Shown here: positions 61,277-64,000 of the stretch, one piece after another
How positions within the stretch are numbered: the first letter of the stretch is position 1
Layout of the letters: each line of letters begins with the position of its first letter
Source: Pseudolabrys sp035718275
GTDB lineage: Bacteria > Pseudomonadota > Alphaproteobacteria > Rhizobiales > Xanthobacteraceae
NCBI GenBank assembly: GCA_035718275.1
Contig: DASTHI010000008.1
Location: forward strand, 1 to 64,000
Direction: 5' to 3'
Length of the DNA stretch: 64,000 nt
Program-made: the position numbers and the translations under genes
The notes under the pieces: generated by a model
Told to the model about the DNA's origin: nothing
Seen by the model: only the letters and a program-made list of their open reading frames with translations
Database searches by the model: none

Positions 61277-61741
61277 GAATGCCTCCACCAGGCTTGTTCG
61301 TCGCCTAACGATAAAATTTCTGCAATCCGAACTAGTTCCAAAACAAAAGGAGGAGGCGCTTTTGTACCGATCTAGCTTTTTAGCGTTGAACACTGCTGTG
61401 CAGGAAAGTGCTGCGCCTTCTTAAATGCGCTAGTCAAAAAAAGTTCGTATTCAGATTTTTTGGACGCTCAGCGCAGCTAAAAATCCATCAATCCGGCTCG
61501 ATGAATGTGAAACCTATCGCCCAGACCTTCCCCCGAGGCAGCGGGACATGCACGTGATCGGAAGGGTTGCTGCGCCTCAGATTTGGCCGAATCCAATCGG
61601 ACTGGCGAAAAATCGGCCCCCGGCCGGAGTGAGCGGCCTCACTCGCTTGCCGCGCCGCTGCCCTGTATGATCGGACAACGAAGCCGCTGCGCTGTATGAT
61701 CGGGCAGAGAATATGCCATTGATAGCTTTCGTGGGGGACGC
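61277..61741. other. 465-base gap upstream of the membrane cNMP-binding gene
   Basis: Divergent spacer of the HWRG-repeat and cNMP-binding genes. It holds the direct repeat at 61654-61706. No coding sequence is convincing. No recognisable promoter consensus was identified. Confidence 0.6.
61654..61706. repeat. 24-base direct repeat upstream of a cNMP-binding membrane gene
   Basis: Two copies of a 24-base sequence (GCCGCTG, one variable base, CTGTATGATCGG, then a variable base and CA) start at 61654 and 61683, 29 bases apart, with 22 of 24 positions identical. They end 36 bases before the ATG at 61742. The spacing, close to three helical turns, and position suggest tandem operator or activator sites. 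Confidence 0.6.
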
Positions 61742-62584
61742 ATGCTGTGCGCGAATGTTGATTCAGCGATAAATCATGCCTTTGAACTGGTTGCCCTGAA
61801 CTTCGACGTCCAAACGCTGTTCACGCATTTTGGCTTCGATCCGGCCCACCTCAGCTTCCATGCGGTAATCGCCCGGTTATGGGAAATCGCCCTGGCCAAC
61901 ATCAATACGGCTAACCTCTTGGCTCTTGCCGGCTCTCTTTTTTATGTGGCCACGCTGATGATGCGGACGATTGTTCCTCTTCGCGTCATCGGAATCATAA
62001 GCATGGCCTTTTTCATCGCGTATGGCGCTGTGGCCGGAGCTGTTTCGACGTTGCTGCTGTATCTGCTCTCGTTGCCGGTCAATATCATCCGCCTGCGCCA
62101 AATGCTTCATTTGGTCAAAAAGGCGCGAACGTCCGCTCAGGGCGACCTCTCAATGGATTGGCTTCGGCCATACATGACGCCTCGGCGATACAAAAAGGGT
62201 GACACTCTTTTTCGAAAGGGTGACGTCGCCAACGAAATGTTCTTGATCGTCACCGGCCGATTTCTCGTCATCGAAATCGGCGTCGAACTTGCGCCCGGAC
62301 GAATTATGGGCGAACTCGGATTCGCGGCGCCAAAAAACCGGCGTACCCAGACAATCCAATGCATCGAGAACGGAGATGTGCTGACCATCACCTACGAAAC
62401 CCTTCTAGAGCTTTATTTTCAGAATCCCGAATTCGGATACTATTTGCTCAGTCTGACCGCTGAGCGACTGCTGCAGAATGCTTCTCGGCTGGAAACCGCA
62501 CTTGAGGAGTGCAGAGCAAGACTTCAGCAAATGGACGCGATGCACCGGAGCGGTGCTGCAGTGAGTGCCCCTCGCTCTATTTAG
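61742..62584 (+). CDS. membrane protein with cyclic-nucleotide-binding domain
   Basis: A 280-residue protein with three hydrophobic segments (about 58-75, 82-100 and 102-118) followed by a CNB domain of about residues 145-255: YKKGDTLFRKGDVANEMFLI, GRIMGELGFAAP as the phosphate-binding cassette core, then a C-terminal helix. The cassette lacks the Arg that usually contacts the cyclic phosphate (NRRTQT here follows directly, so it may be displaced). The three-helix-plus-CNB layout resembles Popeye-domain proteins. No DNA-binding domain. It has GGGGGA before the ATG and sits behind a direct repeat. Confidence 0.8.
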   Translation: MLCANVDSAINHAFELVALNFDVQTLFTHFGFDPAHLSFHAVIARLWEIALANINTANLLALAGSLFYVATLMMRTIVPLRVIGIISMAFFIAYGAVAGAVSTLLLYLLSLPVNIIRLRQMLHLVKKARTSAQGDLSMDWLRPYMTPRRYKKGDTLFRKGDVANEMFLIVTGRFLVIEIGVELAPGRIMGELGFAAPKNRRTQTIQCIENGDVLTITYETLLELYFQNPEFGYYLLSLTAERLLQNASRLETALEECRARLQQMDAMHRSGAAVSAPRSI

Positions 62585-62753
62585 CCCGAGATTTAATTGA
62601 GGCTGCACACCTGCCCGATGCATGATTTTCAGGTCGAGCTTTCGAGCATTTCTTGTACGGGCTTGCATGCACGGGCGGCTCGCCGCAATCTGGCGGGCGT
62701 CGAGGCCTCATAATGGTCGCAATAACCAAAAATCGTTAGGGGGAGAAAGCGAG

Positions 62754-63206
62754 ATGCGGACTGAATATGCGATTGGCGTGCTTTCTGGAATTGTCATAGC
62801 CGCGATGACGACGTCAGCATTGGCCCAGGTGCGTGATGCCGTCTATCGTGGCACATTGGTGTGCGACAAGTTGCCTTTCTCAGCCGGAAAGGGACGTGAG
62901 GCCATCGAAGTCACCATTTCCCGCGGCAGCGTTCGTTACACCCATGTTGTGCGTCTGGGTCGTGCAGTGGAGCCGATATTGGAACGTGGTATCGGCACTC
63001 TCCATGGTCAGGACATCAGCTTGCAGGGATCCTGGAGGGGGGGCGGTCATCAATACGAAGCAAAATACAGCGGCGCATTCGTGCGGCGTCATGCGAGCCT
63101 GAAGGGGACGCAAACCTGGAGCGAGGGAGGCAGGACCATCACTCGCACCTGTTCGGGAGTTATCAAGCGCCCGCTGAGGGTATTTTTGCCGCGGGATAAG
63201 ACATAA
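62754..63206 (+). CDS. exported protein of unknown function
   Basis: A 150-residue protein with a signal peptide (about 1-25, VLSGIVIAAMTTSALAQ) and a beta-rich mature part. Two cysteines (LVCDKL and RTCSGV) could form a disulfide across it. The ATG at 62754 has GGGGGAG about eight bases upstream. I do not recognise a domain. A hairpin terminator follows immediately, so it appears to be a single-gene unit. Confidence 0.75.
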   Translation: MRTEYAIGVLSGIVIAAMTTSALAQVRDAVYRGTLVCDKLPFSAGKGREAIEVTISRGSVRYTHVVRLGRAVEPILERGIGTLHGQDISLQGSWRGGGHQYEAKYSGAFVRRHASLKGTQTWSEGGRTITRTCSGVIKRPLRVFLPRDKT

Positions 63207-63210
63207 AAAA

Positions 63211-63227
63211 AGCCCGCTGGGCGGGCT
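63211..63227 (+). terminator. rho-independent terminator
   Basis: AGCCCGC (63211-63217) pairs with GCGGGCT (63221-63227), a seven-base stem with a three-base loop, flanked by an A-run and followed by CCTTAATTT. It begins five bases after the stop of the exported protein gene and would separate it from the gene at 63246. Confidence 0.8.
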
Positions 63228-63245
63228 CCTTAATTTGAGGTCTGG

Positions 63246-63623
63246 ATGGCTGATGACCTTATCCCGGCGGATGTCCGGGATTTCATCCTGCGTTACGTGG
63301 ACTCGGTGGCCCAATGGGAGGCGCTGCTGCTGCTGCGCGGAAGTCCCGAACAGGAATGGGAACTCAGCCAGATCGCGAAACGCCTTTACATAACGGAGAA
63401 AGAAGCTGCCGAGGTATTGTCGCTGCTATGTGAGGATGGCTTCCTCACTGTCAAAGGCGGACGTTTTCAATACGGGTGCGCCTCGGCGGAGCAGAGGAAT
63501 CTCGTGGACCGTTTGGCAATGATCTATTCGCGACATCTGATCCCGGTGACCAAATTGATCCACAGTAAGCCAAAGGGGATTCGCCAATTCGCGGACGCTT
63601 TCAAATTCAGGAAAGATTCATAG
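63246..63623 (+). CDS. winged-helix-like protein of unknown function
   Basis: A 125-residue acidic protein. IPADVRDFILRYVDSVAQWE opens it, and LSQIAKRLYITEKEAAEVL then LLCEDGFLTVKGGRFQYG reads as a helix-turn-helix followed by a wing, so a MarR- or TrmB-like DNA-binding fold is plausible. A DNA target is not known. One base separates its stop from the DUF5985 gene, indicating one operon. No signal peptide or membrane segment. Confidence 0.75.
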   Translation: MADDLIPADVRDFILRYVDSVAQWEALLLLRGSPEQEWELSQIAKRLYITEKEAAEVLSLLCEDGFLTVKGGRFQYGCASAEQRNLVDRLAMIYSRHLIPVTKLIHSKPKGIRQFADAFKFRKDS

Positions 63624-63624
63624 C

Positions 63625-63882
63625 ATGGCGAGCATAATCTACGGGCTTTGCGCATTGGCCGCTCTCCTGTGCACGTTTCTCCTTCTCATCGCATATAGGC
63701 GCAGCAGCTATCCGCTCCTGCTCTGGAGTGGACTGTGCTTCGCAGGTCTCACAATCAACAATCTGTTGCTGGTTCTCGATAAGCTCGTGTTTCCTGCAAT
63801 TGACTTGTCGTTCTGGCGGACGCTGGCAGCGTTGCTGGCAATGAGCGTTTTGCTCTATGGCCTGATCTGGAGGGCAGAATGA
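63625..63882 (+). CDS. DUF5985-like membrane protein
   Basis: An 85-residue protein with three hydrophobic segments (about 5-25, 30-50 and 62-82): IYGLCALAALLCTFLLLIAY, LLLWSGLCFAGLTINNLLLVLD. This matches DUF5985 proteins, which are usually found as tandem pairs in alphaproteobacteria. Function unknown. Its TGA overlaps the ATG of the second member (ATGA at 63879). Confidence 0.8.
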   Translation: MASIIYGLCALAALLCTFLLLIAYRRSSYPLLLWSGLCFAGLTINNLLLVLDKLVFPAIDLSFWRTLAALLAMSVLLYGLIWRAE

Positions 63883-64000
63883 GCGAAACAGTCAACGCGG
63901 TGCTCTCCGGAGCAGTCGCGATGGCCTCCTTCGTGGTGATGCTGTTCTTTTTCCGATTCTGGCGGCAAACGCGCGACCGGTTTTTCCTCTTCTTCGCAGT
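63879..64000 (+). CDS. second DUF5985-like membrane protein, cut by window end
   Basis: The first 40 codons are visible: MSETVNAVLSGAVAMASFV, a hydrophobic segment, then FRFWRQTRDRFFLFFA, a pattern common to DUF5985 proteins (R..RDRFF). The gene runs past the window edge. It overlaps the preceding gene by ATGA, so the two small membrane proteins are translated together. Confidence 0.75.
   Translation, partial: MSETVNAVLSGAVAMASFVVMLFFFRFWRQTRDRFFLFFA

Overview
The window is GC-rich bacterial chromosome, most likely from an alphaproteobacterium of the order Hyphomicrobiales (Bradyrhizobium/Xanthobacteraceae type). The grounds are the mix of families (a BTLCP-type transglutaminase-like protease, DUF3618 and DUF5985 proteins, ExoP/ExoF-like export proteins, an LpsL-type epimerase, fused CysN-CysC) and two candidate EcfG general-stress promoters (GGAAC-N16/17-CGTT type). 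No tRNA, rRNA, CRISPR array, transposase or prophage was found. Taxonomy is inferred from gene content and was not tested by a search.

Layout. (1) 1-12.9 kb: activated-sugar genes. These are CDP-glucose 4,6-dehydratase, a sugar C-methyltransferase and a 3,5-epimerase; then a TviB-type UDP-HexNAc 6-dehydrogenase, a UDP-glucuronate 4-epimerase, a transaldolase-like protein, a WbpB-like oxidoreductase and a WbpE-like aminotransferase; then cysD-cysNC (activated sulfate) and manC (GDP-mannose) on the other strand. (2) 13-23 kb: murJ, an RND efflux adaptor and pump, an unaccompanied molybdenum hydroxylase large subunit translationally coupled to the pump, a cytochrome c'-like protein and a DMT transporter. 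(3) 23-49.6 kb: an exopolysaccharide locus of the Wzx/Wzy type. It holds a methyltransferase, a Wzy/ligase-like polymerase, a Wzc/ExoP co-polymerase, a Wza/ExoF exporter, four glycosyltransferases, two polysaccharide deacetylases, a kinase-methyltransferase fusion, three hexapeptide acyltransferases, a beta-helix protein, a VanZ-like protein, a five-enzyme block for amino-sugar synthesis, a Wzx-type flippase and a priming glycosyl-1-phosphate transferase. (4) 49.9-55.6 kb: a LuxR-type response regulator, a BTLCP protease, a stand-alone Lrp ligand-binding domain, and a TPP-riboswitch operon thiM-thiE-thiD plus a TRAP-type binding protein. (5) 55.7-64 kb: a membrane/stress operon (YqjD-like, YqjE-like, DUF3618, YihY/BrkB), a GGDEF-EAL protein, small secreted proteins, a membrane cyclic-nucleotide-binding protein and a DUF5985 pair cut by the window end.

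How it fits together. Regions 1 and 3 supply precursors and machinery for an acidic, amino-sugar-containing surface polysaccharide. TviB-like, WbpB-like, WbpE-like and WbpD-like enzymes would give a 2,3-diacetamido-uronic acid. RfbG, the C-methyltransferase and the epimerase would give a branched 6-deoxy sugar. CysD/CysNC may provide PAPS for sulfation. Four glycosyltransferases plus the priming enzyme suggest a repeat unit of about five sugars. The most unusual items are the kinase-methyltransferase fusion (the WbdD chain-terminator domains in reversed order, inside a Wzy-type locus), the TakP-like binding protein with altered pocket residues under a TPP riboswitch, and the orphan molybdenum hydroxylase coupled to an RND pump.
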